This document shows positions 29,936 through 40,867 of a stretch of 64,000 bases of DNA, one piece after another (position 1 is the first letter of the stretch; every line of letters begins with the position of its first letter). Source of the stretch: Halomonas lysinitropha (lineage in GTDB: Bacteria; Pseudomonadota; Gammaproteobacteria; Pseudomonadales; Halomonadaceae); assembly GCF_902500215.1 (NCBI RefSeq), contig NZ_CABVOU010000027.1, positions 491,406 to 555,405 of the forward strand, read 5' to 3'. The notes beneath the pieces are model-generated. The model worked only from the letters and a program-made list of their open reading frames with translations. It was not told the origin of the DNA and did no database searches. Made by a program: the position numbers and the translations under genes.

Positions 29936-30634
29936 ATGATCGACTGGCGCGCCATCGATACCGTCCTGCTGGACATGGACGGTACCCTGCTGGACCTGCA
30001 TTTCGACAGCCATTTCTGGCTCGAGCACCTGCCGCGACGCTATGGGGAACTGCATCGCCTCGACGAGGCGACCCAGGAGGAGTTGCGTGCCCGGATCATA
30101 CGCGAGCAGGGCACCCTCAACTGGTACAGCCTGGCCTACTGGAGTCGCGAGCTGGGGGTCGACGTGGTGGCGCTCAAGCGCGAGGTACAGCATCTGATCG
30201 GCCTGCGCAGCGATGCCCTGGACTTCCTTCGCTGGCTCAAGGTGGCCCATCCTCGAGTGGTGCTGGCCACCAATGCCGACCGCGCGAGCCTGGAGCTCAA
30301 GCTGCCGCTGACCGGGCTGGAGGAGTACCTGGATGCCATCGTCTCCTCGGCGGATCTCGGTGTCCCCAAGGAAGAGCAGGCCTTCTGGTTCGCTTTGCAG
30401 GAGGTCGAGCCCTTCGACCCGCAGCGTACCCTGTTCATCGATGACAATGCCTCGGTGCTGGAGAGTGCCCGGGAGTTCGGCATCCGCCACCTGCTGGGCA
30501 TCAAGCAGCCAAACAGCCGTCGGCCGGAGAAGGAACTCGAGGAGTTCATCGCCCTGGATCGCTTCGCCAGCATTCTGCCCGAAAACACCCCGCCTGCGGT
30601 TGATGGAGAGAAGGAGGAGATCGCCCGTGGATAG
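29936..30634 (+). CDS. yrfG: GMP/IMP nucleotidase (HAD family)
   Basis: A 232-residue HAD phosphatase of the YrfG type that dephosphorylates purine nucleotides. Motif I is LLDMDGTLLDLHFD, motif II VLATNAD, motif III includes the Lys in VPKEEQAFW, and motif IV FIDDNASVL. The start ATG at 29936 fits the family's WxxIDTVLLDMDG beginning. It overlaps the hslR GTG start by 8 bp, and the yrfG-hslR-hslO-pckA order is conserved with E. coli. Cytoplasmic. Confidence 0.93.
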   Translation: MIDWRAIDTVLLDMDGTLLDLHFDSHFWLEHLPRRYGELHRLDEATQEELRARIIREQGTLNWYSLAYWSRELGVDVVALKREVQHLIGLRSDALDFLRWLKVAHPRVVLATNADRASLELKLPLTGLEEYLDAIVSSADLGVPKEEQAFWFALQEVEPFDPQRTLFIDDNASVLESAREFGIRHLLGIKQPNSRRPEKELEEFIALDRFASILPENTPPAVDGEKEEIARG

Positions 30635-31013
30635 CGTGCGGCTCGACAAGTGGCTGTGGGCGGCACGCTTCTTCAAGACCCGGGCCCTGGCCAAGAAGGC
30701 CATCGAAGGTGGCAAGGTCCACTACGAGGGTGCCCGGGCCAAGACCAGCAAGGCCGTCGAGGTCGGTGCCTTGATCCGGGTGCCTCAGGGCTGGGACGTC
30801 CTGGAAGTGGAGGTGCTGGCGCTCTCCGACCAGCGCCGCGGCGCTCCCGAAGCGCGAGCACTCTATCGCGAGACCGAGGAGAGCGTCGCGCGTCGCGAAC
30901 GCGAAGCCGAGGCTCGGCGCCTTACCAACCAGGTCATGCAGCACCCGCTCAAGCGACCCGACAAGAAGCAGCGCCGTGATATCCGGCGCTTCAAGGAGGG
31001 CGGTGAGGAGTAG
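30627..31013 (+). CDS. hslR: Ribosome-associated heat shock protein Hsp15
   Basis: A 128-residue S4-domain RNA-binding protein that rescues stalled 50S subunits carrying nascent chains. The S4 segment is [44 protein letters not shown] and the basic tail ends [20 protein letters not shown] start at 30627, 8 bp inside yrfG with AAGGAGGA 8 nt upstream, gives the conserved [12 protein letters not shown]-terminus. Heat-shock regulation is known for the E. coli homologue; no sigma32 promoter was identified here. Confidence 0.94.
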   Translation: MDSVRLDKWLWAARFFKTRALAKKAIEGGKVHYEGARAKTSKAVEVGALIRVPQGWDVLEVEVLALSDQRRGAPEARALYRETEESVARREREAEARRLTNQVMQHPLKRPDKKQRRDIRRFKEGGEE

Positions 31014-31072
31014 TTCCCCAGGCTTCACCACTCACCTCTCGCTATTCACTCCTCACGACTCACAGATTCCCT

Positions 31073-31948
31073 ATGACCGACCAGATTCAGCGTTTCCTTT
31101 TCGACAACACCAACGTGCGCGGGGAGCTCGTCACCCTCGAGCGCGCTTACGGCGAGGTGCTCGAACGCCACGAGTATCCTCCCGCGGTGAACCATCTGCT
31201 CGGCGAGTTGCTCGCCGCGGTGGCCCTGCTCACCGACACCGTCAAGCTCGATGGCACCCTGAGCATCGAGGTACGCGGCCAGGGGGCGCTCGCCCTGCTG
31301 ATGGCCGAATCCAACCCCGGCGGCGAGCTGCGCGCCATCGCTCGCCTGGCCGAGGATGCCGTGATTCCCGGCGAAGACACCGGCTTTCGCGAACTGGTGG
31401 GGGAGGGCAAGATCATGATCACTCTCGACCCCGCCGGTGGCCATCGCTATCAGGGCATCGTGGCCCTGGAGCACGACAGCCTGGCCGGCTGCCTGGCCGC
31501 CTACTTCGCCCAGTCCGAGCAGCTGCCGACACGGCTGTGGTTGGCCGCCGACGGCCAGCGTGCCGCCGGCCTGCTGTTGCAGCGCCTGCCCGACGAGTCC
31601 CGCAATCAGGATGCCGATGCCTGGGCGCGCACCGTGCATCTGGCCGATACCGTGAAAGACGCGGAACTGCTCGGTCTCGAGCCGCTCGAGGTGCTGCGCC
31701 GGCTTTACCATGAGGAGACGGTGCGGGTCTTCGACCCCAAGGCCCTGCATTTCGCCTGCACCTGTTCACGCGAGCGCATCGCCTCCGCGCTGCTGAACCT
31801 GGGCAAGCAGGAGTTGCGCGACGTGCTGGCCGAGCAGGGCGGCATCGAGACGCAGTGCCACTTCTGCCATACCCGCTACCATTTCTCGGTGGCGGAGGTC
31901 GAGGGGCTGCTCGATGACCCCGAGGAACCGGCACCGACGCTGCACTGA
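31073..31948 (+). CDS. hslO: Redox-regulated chaperone Hsp33
   Basis: A 291-residue holdase that is activated when its zinc centre is oxidised. The four zinc cysteines are present as FACTCSRE (CxC) and QCHFCHTRY (CxxC) in the C-terminal switch domain. The N-terminal domain contains [21 protein letters not shown] and [23 protein letters not shown]. The 59-bp gap from hslR contains a low-complexity TCACTCCTCAC-type tract. Operon partner of hslR and upstream of pckA. Confidence 0.96.
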   Translation: MTDQIQRFLFDNTNVRGELVTLERAYGEVLERHEYPPAVNHLLGELLAAVALLTDTVKLDGTLSIEVRGQGALALLMAESNPGGELRAIARLAEDAVIPGEDTGFRELVGEGKIMITLDPAGGHRYQGIVALEHDSLAGCLAAYFAQSEQLPTRLWLAADGQRAAGLLLQRLPDESRNQDADAWARTVHLADTVKDAELLGLEPLEVLRRLYHEETVRVFDPKALHFACTCSRERIASALLNLGKQELRDVLAEQGGIETQCHFCHTRYHFSVAEVEGLLDDPEEPAPTLH

Positions 31949-32046
31949 GAGCGTCGTGTCGAGTGCTGCAAGGCAGCATGCGTTTTCGGGTGAGCGGTAC
32001 TGAACGGCGTCGATGTAGTAGTAAAACTACATGATCTTCGCCCAAT

Positions 32047-32096
32047 AACGGCGTTTCCCGGCGGCCGGGTTTTTGCCATAATGGCGCCGTTTTTTC
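32047..32096 (+). terminator. Nested hairpins between hslO and pckA
   Basis: An inner hairpin CCCGG-CGG-CCGGG followed by TTTTT (32057-32074) lies inside an outer pairing of AACGGCG (32047-32053) with CGCCGTT, which is followed by further T residues to 32096. The motif TGCCATAAT at 32075-32083 looks like an extended -10 box. The segment may end hslO transcription and start pckA transcription, or act as a pckA leader. Confidence 0.45.
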
Positions 32097-32217
32097 CGGT
32101 CCAATCGCCCTGCACCAGACGGGAACGACCCGCACACGGCGATCATGGCATGAACCACGTTGCGTCACCGACGCCCGGCACACGAGAGAGAAGCGGCCGC
32201 AAGGCCCAGGACACGAC

Positions 32218-33786
32218 ATGACCACGACTCAAGCCGCCCCCCAGCAAGCCGCCATTTCCCACGTCAACCTCTGCAGTGCCGAGCTGATCGAGCGGGCAGT
32301 GGCCAACGGGGAAGGGCGCCTGGCCGCCAACGGCGCCCTGGTGGTGAATACCGGCGAGCGCACCGGCCGTTCGCCCAAGGACCGCTTCATTGTCGACGAG
32401 TCGAGCACCAGTGGCCAGATCGACTGGGGCAGCGTCAACCGCCCCTTCGACGCCGACAAGTTCGATGCACTCTGGGCCCGTGTCGAGGCCTACCTGGCCC
32501 GCGATGAGCACTATGTATCCGAACTCCATGTAGGGAGTGATCCGGACCATTATCTGCCGGTGCGTGTCACCACCCAGACCGCCTGGCACGGCCTCTTCGG
32601 CCGCACCATGTTCGTGCGTCCCGAGGCTTACAATCCGTCCGTGAAGGACGAGTGGACCATCCTCAATGCCCCCTTCTTCGAGTGCGATCCGGCCCGGGAC
32701 GGCACCAATGCCGACGGTTGCGTGATCCTCAACTTTGCCCAGAAGAAGGTGCTGATCGCCGGCATGCGCTACGCCGGCGAGATGAAGAAGGCGATGTTCT
32801 CGGTGCAGAACTTCCTGCTACCCGACGCCGACGTGCTGCCCATGCACTGCAGTGCCAACGTCGGCGAGGATGGCGAGACCACCCTGTTCTTCGGCCTGTC
32901 CGGTACCGGCAAGACGACCCTCTCCGCCGACCCGGCCCGCTACCTGATCGGTGACGACGAGCATGGCTGGGGGCCGGGCACCGTCTTCAACATCGAGGGC
33001 GGTTGCTACGCCAAGTGCATCGATCTCTCCGAGAAGAACGAGCCGATCATCTGGCAGGCCATCAGGTTCGGCACCGTGCTGGAGAACGTGGTCCTCGACG
33101 ACCGCCGCGAGCCGGACTACGCCGATGGCAGCCTGACGCAGAACTCACGTGCCGCCTACCCGCTGGAGCACGTCGAGAAGCGCGTGCCCGAGAACCGCGC
33201 CGGCGAGCCCAATGCCATCGTCTTCCTGACCTGCGATATGTCCGGCGTGCTGCCGCCGGTTTCCGTGCTCTCCAAGGAAGCCGCTGCCTACCACTTTCTC
33301 TCCGGCTACACCGCCAAGGTGGGCTCCACCGAGATGGGATCCTCCGCTGGCCTCGAGGCGACCTTCTCCACCTGCTTCGGCGCGCCCTTCTTCCCGCGGC
33401 CGGCCCGCGAATACGCCGAACTGCTGATCAAGCGTGTGGCCGAGAAGGACGCTCAGGTCTACCTGGTCAACACCGGCTGGACCGGAGGCGCCTACGGCGA
33501 GGGCGGCGCGCGCTTCTCGATTCCCACCACCCGCGCCATCATCAGCGCCATCCAGTCCGGCGTGCTGCGCGACGTCAAGACGCGCGAGGTGAAGGGCCTG
33601 AACCTGGCCGTGCCCACCGCCGTGCCGGGCGTCGACTCCCGTCTCCTTGATCCGCGCGAAACCTGGGAAGACAAGACCGCCTACGACCGAAAGTGCCAGG
33701 AACTGGCCGCCAAGTTTGTCGACAACTTCAAGAAGTTCGAGGGCGTCAACCAGGCGATCGTCAAGGCGGGCCCCAGCCTGACCTGA
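32218..33786 (+). CDS. pckA: ATP-dependent phosphoenolpyruvate carboxykinase
   Basis: A 522-residue gluconeogenic enzyme converting oxaloacetate and ATP to PEP and CO2. The kinase loop [14 protein letters not shown], the metal-binding [18 protein letters not shown] and the signature [23 protein letters not shown] are all present. [14 protein letters not shown] is the N-terminal oxaloacetate-site region. The ATG at 32218 gives a normal-length protein. It has its own likely promoter in the 269-bp gap after hslO and a good terminator 43 bp downstream. Confidence 0.97.
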   Translation: MTTTQAAPQQAAISHVNLCSAELIERAVANGEGRLAANGALVVNTGERTGRSPKDRFIVDESSTSGQIDWGSVNRPFDADKFDALWARVEAYLARDEHYVSELHVGSDPDHYLPVRVTTQTAWHGLFGRTMFVRPEAYNPSVKDEWTILNAPFFECDPARDGTNADGCVILNFAQKKVLIAGMRYAGEMKKAMFSVQNFLLPDADVLPMHCSANVGEDGETTLFFGLSGTGKTTLSADPARYLIGDDEHGWGPGTVFNIEGGCYAKCIDLSEKNEPIIWQAIRFGTVLENVVLDDRREPDYADGSLTQNSRAAYPLEHVEKRVPENRAGEPNAIVFLTCDMSGVLPPVSVLSKEAAAYHFLSGYTAKVGSTEMGSSAGLEATFSTCFGAPFFPRPAREYAELLIKRVAEKDAQVYLVNTGWTGGAYGEGGARFSIPTTRAIISAIQSGVLRDVKTREVKGLNLAVPTAVPGVDSRLLDPRETWEDKTAYDRKCQELAAKFVDNFKKFEGVNQAIVKAGPSLT

Positions 33787-33829
33787 GTGCGTCACGACAG
33801 CGAACCGTCGGCGGTATCGACGGTCTGAC

Positions 33830-33857
33830 CGGGGGAAGGACGCCGTTCCTTCCCCCG
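33830..33857 (+). terminator. Terminator after pckA
   Basis: An 11-bp stem (CGGGGGAAGGA / TCCTTCCCCCG) with a 6-base loop follows the pckA stop by 43 bp and is trailed by CTTGCGTCTT. The T-run is weak but the stem is strong. Confidence 0.7.
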
Positions 33858-33925
33858 CTTGCGTCTTGATGTCATCTACAGGGGAAAGGCGGGTGCCCAG
33901 GTCTGATCACCAACGGAGAGAGACC

Positions 33926-34423
33926 ATGAAACGACGGCATTTTCTTGGCGTGTTGGGGGCCGGCAGCCTTGTCGGGCTGCTACCGGGCCTGGCCGCAGCC
34001 AGGCCCAAGCCTGACCTGACGCGTGCCGAGGGGCTCGAGACGCTGGAGCTTTCCGAGACCGAGTGGCGGGAGCGACTGAGCGAGGAGGAGTTCGAGATCC
34101 TGCGCGAGGAGGGCACCGAGCCGGCCTTTTCGAGCCCCCTGGACAAGGAGACCCGCGAAGGCGAGTACCACTGTGCCGGCTGCGACCTGTTGCTGTTCAC
34201 CAGTGCCATGAAATATGACTCCGGAACCGGCTGGCCGAGCTTCTTCGAGCACGTCGAGGGGCACCTGCTGACCAGCGTCGACTACTTCCTGGTCTTCCCG
34301 CGCACCGAATACCACTGCGCGCGCTGCGGCGGTCATCAGGGCCACGTCTTCGACGACGGCCCCGAGCCCACCGGTCTGCGCTGGTGCAACAACGGTCTGG
34401 CGCTGACCTTCGTGCCAGCGTAG
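33926..34423 (+). CDS. msrB: Exported methionine sulfoxide reductase B
   Basis: A 165-residue MsrB that reduces methionine-R-sulfoxide. The N-terminus MKRRHFLGVLGAGSLVGLLPGLAAA is a Tat-like signal peptide (twin Arg, F-L), so this copy should act in the periplasm. Structural zinc cysteines are in YHCAGCD and YHCARCGGHQGHVF. The catalytic Cys154 is in LRWCNNGLALTF, where most family members read RYCxNS. GAGAGA lies just upstream of the ATG. No thioredoxin-like partner is adjacent, so its electron donor is unclear. Confidence 0.9.
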   Translation: MKRRHFLGVLGAGSLVGLLPGLAAARPKPDLTRAEGLETLELSETEWRERLSEEEFEILREEGTEPAFSSPLDKETREGEYHCAGCDLLLFTSAMKYDSGTGWPSFFEHVEGHLLTSVDYFLVFPRTEYHCARCGGHQGHVFDDGPEPTGLRWCNNGLALTFVPA

Positions 34424-34442
34424 ACGGCATCCCCAAGGCTAT

Positions 34443-34620
34443 CAGTTACGCATAGGGAGAGGCGCCGGGGGCAAGCCGAAGAGGAGGTCCTATGCCATGG
34501 ATGGCATCGGTAGCGTACAGGGAAGTATTCACAGCGCCTCCTCGATGGTCCGGCACTCCGGGGCTTGTCGCCGGATCAGCCTCGAGCGATAAAGCTATCT
34601 GTAATGGACCTGGCGGCGCC
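34443..34620 (+). repeat. Dispersed intergenic repeat, copy B
   Basis: This block between msrB and tex matches copy A at 13.9-14.1 kb in order and wording (GGCGCCGGGGGCA, GAGGAGGTCCTA, CATCGGTAGCG, CACAGCGCCTCC, CGGATCAGCC, GCTATCTG) but has a shorter centre. Copy A precedes nrdR and copy B precedes tex, both in the same orientation relative to the downstream gene. Confidence 0.75.
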
Positions 34621-34679
34621 TTGATGGCGTTTATGATACCTTGTCGCGATCGTCTGGACGTTTGATTACCAAGGATTTC

Positions 34680-37037
34680 ATGGACGCACACGACAAGATC
34701 ATCCGCCGCCTCGCCGAGGAGCTCTCCGTTCGCCCGCCGCAGGTCAAGGCAACGGTGGAACTGCTCGACGGCGGGGCTACCGTTCCCTTCATCGCCCGCT
34801 ATCGCAAGGAAGTCACCGGGGAGCTCGACGACATCCAACTGCGCCAGCTCCACGAGCGCCTCGCCTACCTGCGTGAGCTGGAGGAGCGCCGTGCGGCGGT
34901 GCTCGCCGCCATCGACGAACAGGGCAAGCTCAGCGACGCGCTCGCCGCCAGCATCCGCGCCGCGGACACCAAGCAGCGCCTGGAAGATCTCTACCTGCCC
35001 TACAAGAAGAAGCGGCGCACCAAGGCACAGATCGCCCGGGAGGCCGGGCTCGAGCCGCTGGCCGACGCCCTGCTGGGCGACCCGAGCCTCGCGCCGGAGG
35101 CCGAGGCGGCCAGCTACCTTCGCGCTGCCGAGGGCGACATCCCTGCCGTCGAGGATGCCAAGTCCGCCCTGGACGGCGCCAAGCAAATCCTCATGGAGCG
35201 TTTCGCCGAGGACCCCGAACTGGTCGGGAGGCTTCGCGAACGGCTGTGGCGCGAGGGCGAGCTCTCCTCCCGGGTGATCGCCGGCAAGGAGCAGGAGGGC
35301 GCCAAGTTCTCCGACTACTTCGAGCACGACGAGACTCTCTCGAAGGCGCCCTCCCATCGGGCGCTGGCGATGTTCCGCGGCCGCAACGAGGGCGTGCTGG
35401 CACTGACCCTGCGCCTGCCCGGTGAGGAGGAGGCTCCGCTCCATCCGGCCCAGGTGGCCATTGCCAAGCATTTCTCGGTCAGCGACCAGGGCCGCCCCGC
35501 CGACCGTTGGCTCGCCGAGGTGGTGCGCTGGACCTGGCGGGTCAAGCTCTATACCCACCTGGAGACCGAACTGATGGGACGGCTGCGCGAGCGCGCGGAG
35601 CTCGAGGCCATCGAAGTGTTCGCAGCCAACCTCAAGGACCTGCTGCTGGCCGCGCCGGCGGGCCAGAAGGCGACCCTGGCCATCGACCCGGGCCTGCGCA
35701 CCGGCTGCAAGGTGGCGGTGGTGGATGCCACCGGCCAGTTCCTGCAGCACGCTACTATCTATCCCCACGCGCCGCAGAAGCGCTGGGATGAAGCACTTGC
35801 AGAACTGGCAAGGCTTGTCGAAAGGCACGATGTGGCCCTGATCGCCGTCGGCAACGGCACCGCCAGCCGCGAGACCGACAGGCTCGTCGGCGACCTGGTG
35901 AAACGAATGGCTGGCAAGCGCCCACTCGCCAAGGTAATGGTCAGCGAAGCGGGTGCTTCGGTCTACTCCGCCTCGGCGTACGCCTCGCGGGAGCTGCCGG
36001 ATCTCGACGTCACCATCCGCGGGGCGGTCTCCATCGCCCGACGGCTGCAAGACCCGCTGGCTGAGCTGGTCAAGATCGAGCCCAAGTCCATCGGCGTGGG
36101 CCAGTACCAGCACGATGTCTCTCAGCTACAGCTCTCCCGGAGCCTGGAGGCGGTGATCGAGGACTGCGTGAACGCCGTGGGGGTGGACCTCAATACCGCA
36201 TCGAGCGCACTGCTCTCGCGGGTCGCCGGCCTCAATGCAACGCTGGCCGACAACATCGTCGCGCGGCGCAACACCGAGGGCGCCTTCACCAGTCGTCGGG
36301 CGCTGCTCGACGTGAGCCGTCTCGGGCCGAAGACCTTCGAGCAGTGCGCCGGCTTCCTGCGCATCATGAAGGGGGATAATCCGCTGGACGCCAGCGCCGT
36401 GCACCCCGAGGCCTATCCGCTGGTGGAGCGAATCGCCCAGCGCAGCGGGCGTCCGCTGGCCGGGCTGATCGGTGACAGCGCCACCCTCAGGTCGCTCAAG
36501 CCCGCCGAGTTCGCCGACGAGCGCTTCGGCGTGCCCACGGTCACCGATATCCTCGCCGAGCTCGACAAGCCGGGCCGTGATCCGCGCCCCGAATTCAAGG
36601 CGGCCGAGTTCCGCGAAGGGGTCGAGACCCTCAAGGACCTCGAGCCCGGCATGATCCTCGAGGGCAGTGTGACCAACGTCACCCACTTCGGTGCCTTCGT
36701 CGACATCGGTGTGCATCAGGATGGCCTGGTGCACATCTCGGCGCTTTCCGAGAAGTTCATCGAGGACCCGCGCACGGTGGTCAAGGCCGGTGATATCGTG
36801 CGGGTCAAGGTCATGAGCGTGGACCTCGCGCGCTCGCGCATCGGCCTCACCATGCGCCTCGATGATCAGCCTGATGACCCAGGTGGTGACAGGAGCGGCG
36901 ATGCGCCGCGCCGGGGCAGCGGCAAAGCCAAGGGACAAGGGTCCGGCAAGGCCGGCCGCGGTAACAAGGCGGCCGAGCCGGAAGGCCAGATGGGTGCCCT
37001 GGGGGCGGCCCTGCTGCAGGCAAGGAAGGATCGCTGA
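34680..37037 (+). CDS. tex: Tex RNA-binding transcription accessory protein
   Basis: A 785-residue cytoplasmic nucleic-acid-binding protein related to eukaryotic Spt6. In order: N-terminal helical region ([27 protein letters not shown]), YqgF/RuvC-like domain ([21 protein letters not shown] near residue 335), helix-hairpin-helix region ([26 protein letters not shown]), and C-terminal S1 domain from about 655 ([31 protein letters not shown]). A Lys/Gly-rich tail follows. The ATG at 34680 has AAGGA upstream. Length and domain order are canonical. Confidence 0.96.
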   Translation: MDAHDKIIRRLAEELSVRPPQVKATVELLDGGATVPFIARYRKEVTGELDDIQLRQLHERLAYLRELEERRAAVLAAIDEQGKLSDALAASIRAADTKQRLEDLYLPYKKKRRTKAQIAREAGLEPLADALLGDPSLAPEAEAASYLRAAEGDIPAVEDAKSALDGAKQILMERFAEDPELVGRLRERLWREGELSSRVIAGKEQEGAKFSDYFEHDETLSKAPSHRALAMFRGRNEGVLALTLRLPGEEEAPLHPAQVAIAKHFSVSDQGRPADRWLAEVVRWTWRVKLYTHLETELMGRLRERAELEAIEVFAANLKDLLLAAPAGQKATLAIDPGLRTGCKVAVVDATGQFLQHATIYPHAPQKRWDEALAELARLVERHDVALIAVGNGTASRETDRLVGDLVKRMAGKRPLAKVMVSEAGASVYSASAYASRELPDLDVTIRGAVSIARRLQDPLAELVKIEPKSIGVGQYQHDVSQLQLSRSLEAVIEDCVNAVGVDLNTASSALLSRVAGLNATLADNIVARRNTEGAFTSRRALLDVSRLGPKTFEQCAGFLRIMKGDNPLDASAVHPEAYPLVERIAQRSGRPLAGLIGDSATLRSLKPAEFADERFGVPTVTDILAELDKPGRDPRPEFKAAEFREGVETLKDLEPGMILEGSVTNVTHFGAFVDIGVHQDGLVHISALSEKFIEDPRTVVKAGDIVRVKVMSVDLARSRIGLTMRLDDQPDDPGGDRSGDAPRRGSGKAKGQGSGKAGRGNKAAEPEGQMGALGAALLQARKDR

Positions 37038-37078
37038 GCTTGAAGCGCCGCCAGGCGGCACCATAATCTGACGTTTGC

Positions 37079-37102
37079 CGGGCGCCATGGCGCCCGCTTT
37101 TC
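37079..37102 (+). terminator. Terminator after tex
   Basis: CGGGCGCC-AT-GGCGCCCG forms an 8-bp GC stem with a very small centre, followed by CTTTTCC, 41 bp after the tex stop. A convincing intrinsic terminator, immediately before gshA. Confidence 0.65.
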
Positions 37103-37121
37103 CATATATGGGGTGACCATC

Positions 37122-38744
37122 TTGTCCGAATCGCTCACCAGCCGTATCGATCGACTCAAGGCCCTGGCCGACCAGGGGCGGGTCGGGCGCCTGCGCCGCG
37201 GCATCGAAAAGGAAGGCTTGCGGGTCGACGGCGAGGGACGTATCGCTGCCACTCCGCATCCCGCCGCACTGGGCTCGAAGCTGACCCACCCGCATATCAC
37301 CACCGACTACTCCGAGGCGCTGCTGGAGTACATCACCCCGATCTATTGTCGGCCGGGTGATGCCATGGCCTTTCTCGCCGACCTGCATCGCTTCAGCTAT
37401 CGCAAACTGGACGATGAACTGATCTGGCCGGCCAGCATGCCGTCGCGGCTGGCGGGTAACGACAGCGTACCCATCGCCGATTATGGTTCCTCCAACGTGG
37501 GCCTCATGAAGCGCGTTTATCGCAAGGGGCTGGACCTGCGTTACGGACGGATCATGCAGTCCATCGCCGGCGTTCACTACAATGTTTCGCTGCCCGACGA
37601 CCTCTGGCTGCTGCTGCGCGAACTCGAGGACGACGTGGACACCCCGCTTCGTGACTATCGCTCGGCGCGCTACTTCGGCCTGATCCGCAACTTCCGCCGT
37701 CACAGCTGGCTGCTGCTCTATCTTTTCGGGGCATCGTCGGCGCTGGATCGCAGCTTCCTGCCGAGTGGCGAACTGCCCGAGAAGCTTCAGCGTCACGACG
37801 AAGACACCCTGGTGTCGCGCCATGCCACCAGCCTGCGCATGTCGGACCTGGGCTACCAGAACAAGGTCCAGGAGCAGTTGAAGATCTGCTTCAACTCACT
37901 CTCCAACTACGTCAATACTCTGCGCCACGCCATCGCTACGCCCTGGCAGGATTACCAGAGGCTGGGCGTCAAGGAGGGCGACGAGTGGCGCCAGCTCAAC
38001 GCCAACATCCTGCAGATCGAGAACGAGTACTACAGCGACATCCGCCCCAAGCGGGTGACGCGTCACGACGAGACCCCCAGCCAGGCGCTGGAGGCCCGCG
38101 GCGTGGAGTATATCGAGGTACGCTGCCTGGACCTCAACCCCTTTCTGCCGCTGGGGGTGGACGAGCCACAGATTCGCTTCATCGACACTTTCCTGATGTG
38201 GTGCCTGCTCAGCGACAGCCCCTGGATCCCCGACGACGAGTGCGACCGGCTGGACGACAATCGCCGCCTGGTGGTCGAGCGCGGCCGGGATCCGGCGCTG
38301 CGCCTGCTGCAGGATGGTCACCACCGTTCCATCGCCGACTGGGGCGGTGAGATCGTCGCCGAGATGGGTGCAGTGGCGCAGCTGCTTGACCGCCTGGAAG
38401 AGGGCGAGCCCCATGGTGAGGCATTGGCGGCCCTGTCGCCGCGGCTCGGCGATCCTGCGCTGACGCCCTCCGCCCGTCTGCTGGCACGCCTGGAGTCGAG
38501 CGGCGAATCCTTCGTCGAGCTCATGCTGAGCCTCGCCCGGCAACAGGCGCAGGACTTCCGCGATACGCCCATGGACCCGGCCCGGGCGGCACTTTTCGAC
38601 GAACTGGTGACGAGCTCCCGGATGCAGCAGGATGACCTGGAAGCGCTGGAAACCGAGGACTTCGACGCCTTCCTGGCCCGCTACTTCGAGCGTGCCCGTG
38701 AGGTGCGAACTGTCACGCCGCTACAGACCGGAGAAACCTCATGA
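37122..38744 (+). CDS. gshA: Glutamate-cysteine ligase
   Basis: A 540-residue proteobacterial-type GshA, the first enzyme of glutathione synthesis. Family segments: [53 protein letters not shown] and [38 protein letters not shown] at 37122 is preferred, with TGGGGTGA 6 nt upstream; a GTG at 37113 is possible but overlaps that ribosome site. The stop overlaps dsbB by ATGA. Glutathione is the carrier of the persulfide that the PDO-like enzymes at 4-6 kb would oxidise. Confidence 0.94.
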   Translation: MSESLTSRIDRLKALADQGRVGRLRRGIEKEGLRVDGEGRIAATPHPAALGSKLTHPHITTDYSEALLEYITPIYCRPGDAMAFLADLHRFSYRKLDDELIWPASMPSRLAGNDSVPIADYGSSNVGLMKRVYRKGLDLRYGRIMQSIAGVHYNVSLPDDLWLLLRELEDDVDTPLRDYRSARYFGLIRNFRRHSWLLLYLFGASSALDRSFLPSGELPEKLQRHDEDTLVSRHATSLRMSDLGYQNKVQEQLKICFNSLSNYVNTLRHAIATPWQDYQRLGVKEGDEWRQLNANILQIENEYYSDIRPKRVTRHDETPSQALEARGVEYIEVRCLDLNPFLPLGVDEPQIRFIDTFLMWCLLSDSPWIPDDECDRLDDNRRLVVERGRDPALRLLQDGHHRSIADWGGEIVAEMGAVAQLLDRLEEGEPHGEALAALSPRLGDPALTPSARLLARLESSGESFVELMLSLARQQAQDFRDTPMDPARAALFDELVTSSRMQQDDLEALETEDFDAFLARYFERAREVRTVTPLQTGETS

Positions 38745-39277
38745 TCGATGACCTGCGGCGCCTTTCCGTCCGCGACTGGAGCCTCGCGGGCCTGGCCTTC
38801 TGTGCGCTGATGATGGCCGTGGCCCTGGGGCTCGAGCACCTCGTGGGGCTGGAACCCTGCCCGCTGTGCATCTTTCAGCGGGTGGCCGTGCTGGCCGCTG
38901 CGGCGGTGTTCCTTGTCGCCGCGATCCATGACCCCGTCGGGCGCGTGGGGGCGGTGCTCTATGGTCTGCTGTCGCTGGCCGCCGTTGGGGGGGGCATCGC
39001 CGTGGCGGGTCGTCACCTGTGGCTGCAATCGCTGCCCGCCGACGAGGTTCCGACCTGCGGACCGGGGCTTGACTACATGATGGAGATCCTGCCCCTGCAG
39101 CAGGTCTTGGCCCAGGTGCTCTCCGGCTCCGGGGAATGCGCCGAGATCGACTTCCTGCTGCTCGGCATCTCGCTGCCCGGCTGGACCCTGGCCGGCTTCC
39201 TGGTGCTCGCCCTGGCCCCGCTGGGCCTGCTGCTGGCAGCCAACCGCCCGCGCCGCGGCTATCGCTGGCAGGGCTAG
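38741..39277 (+). CDS. dsbB: Disulfide bond formation protein DsbB
   Basis: A 178-residue four-helix inner-membrane protein that reoxidises DsbA and passes electrons to quinone. Both redox pairs are present: Cys40/Cys43 in [11 protein letters not shown] and Cys106/Cys133 in the periplasmic loop. [23 protein letters not shown] is the conserved loop. It is coupled to gshA by a 4-bp overlap. DsbG at 11.4 kb belongs to the other (isomerase) branch of the same periplasmic thiol system. Confidence 0.95.
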   Translation: MIDDLRRLSVRDWSLAGLAFCALMMAVALGLEHLVGLEPCPLCIFQRVAVLAAAAVFLVAAIHDPVGRVGAVLYGLLSLAAVGGGIAVAGRHLWLQSLPADEVPTCGPGLDYMMEILPLQQVLAQVLSGSGECAEIDFLLLGISLPGWTLAGFLVLALAPLGLLLAANRPRRGYRWQG

Positions 39278-39285
39278 GCAGGTCC

Positions 39286-40170
39286 GTGCTCTATCGTGAC
39301 CTGGCAACCCAGGAAGAGATCGACCGCGCCTACGACCCCATGCGGGGGCGCGATCCGGCGGTCCTGCTCGAGGCGTGGCGGCGGCGAAGCGAGGCCTCCC
39401 GAGCACACCATCGGACGACACTCGATCTGCCCTACGGGCCGACGCTTGCCGAGTGCCTGGATCTCTTCCATGCCGAGGGCAGGGGGGAAGAGAGAGCGGA
39501 GGGGAGAGAGGAGGGCAAGCCTGCTCCCTGTCACCTCTTCTTCCACGGCGGCTACTGGCGCTCGCTCAGCCACAAGGAGTTCGGCTTCGTGGTGGATGGC
39601 CTGGTAGCGTCGGGGATCACGGTGGCGGTGGTCAACTACGCCCTCTGCCCCGCGGTGGCGTTCGGCGAGGTGGTACGCCAGGCCCGGGCGGCGCTGGCGT
39701 GGGTCTATCGCAACGCGGCGTCATTGGGTGTTGACCCGCGCCAACTCAGCGTCTCGGGCCATTCCGCCGGCGGGCACCTCTGCGCCATGCTGCTGGCCAC
39801 CGACTGGGAAGGCCCCTATGGCCTGCCCCAGGATCTGATCAGGGGAGCGCTGTGCGTCAGCGGCCTGTATGACCTGGCGCCCTTCCCCTGGTCCTGGCTG
39901 CAGCCCAAGCTCCAACTCACCGGCCGTGACGTGAGCGACTACAGTCCGATTCTCCAGCCCTGCCATGTCCCGGCCGAAGTGCGGCTGGTCGCCGGCGGGG
40001 AGGAGTCCAGCGAGTTCGCGCGCCAGATGCAGGCCTACGCCGAGCACCTGCGCGGACTGGGCATCGGCGTCGAATCGGCCGTGCTGGAAGGCGATGACCA
40101 CTTCACGCTTCTCGAGCACTATCGCCCCGGTGGTCGCTTCGTCGACTGGATCACCGCCTTGCATTCCTAA
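39286..40170 (+). CDS. Alpha/beta hydrolase, kynurenine formamidase-like
   Basis: A 294-residue esterase-type hydrolase. The oxyanion motif HGGYWRSLSHKEFGFV and nucleophile elbow GHSAGGHLCAM are clear, and GDDHFTLLE supplies the catalytic His near the end. This combination, with an N-terminal EEIDRAYDP segment, resembles bacterial arylformamidase-type enzymes of the alpha/beta fold. No tryptophan-catabolic gene is adjacent. The GTG start at 39286, 8 bp after dsbB, gives the usual N-terminus but has only a weak ribosome site (AGG). An odd Glu/Arg/Gly-rich stretch follows the N-terminal region. Confidence 0.75.
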   Translation: MLYRDLATQEEIDRAYDPMRGRDPAVLLEAWRRRSEASRAHHRTTLDLPYGPTLAECLDLFHAEGRGEERAEGREEGKPAPCHLFFHGGYWRSLSHKEFGFVVDGLVASGITVAVVNYALCPAVAFGEVVRQARAALAWVYRNAASLGVDPRQLSVSGHSAGGHLCAMLLATDWEGPYGLPQDLIRGALCVSGLYDLAPFPWSWLQPKLQLTGRDVSDYSPILQPCHVPAEVRLVAGGEESSEFARQMQAYAEHLRGLGIGVESAVLEGDDHFTLLEHYRPGGRFVDWITALHS

Positions 40171-40185
40171 GCGCCTCAGCCCCCC

Positions 40186-40866
<681 letters not shown>

Positions 40867-40867
40867 C

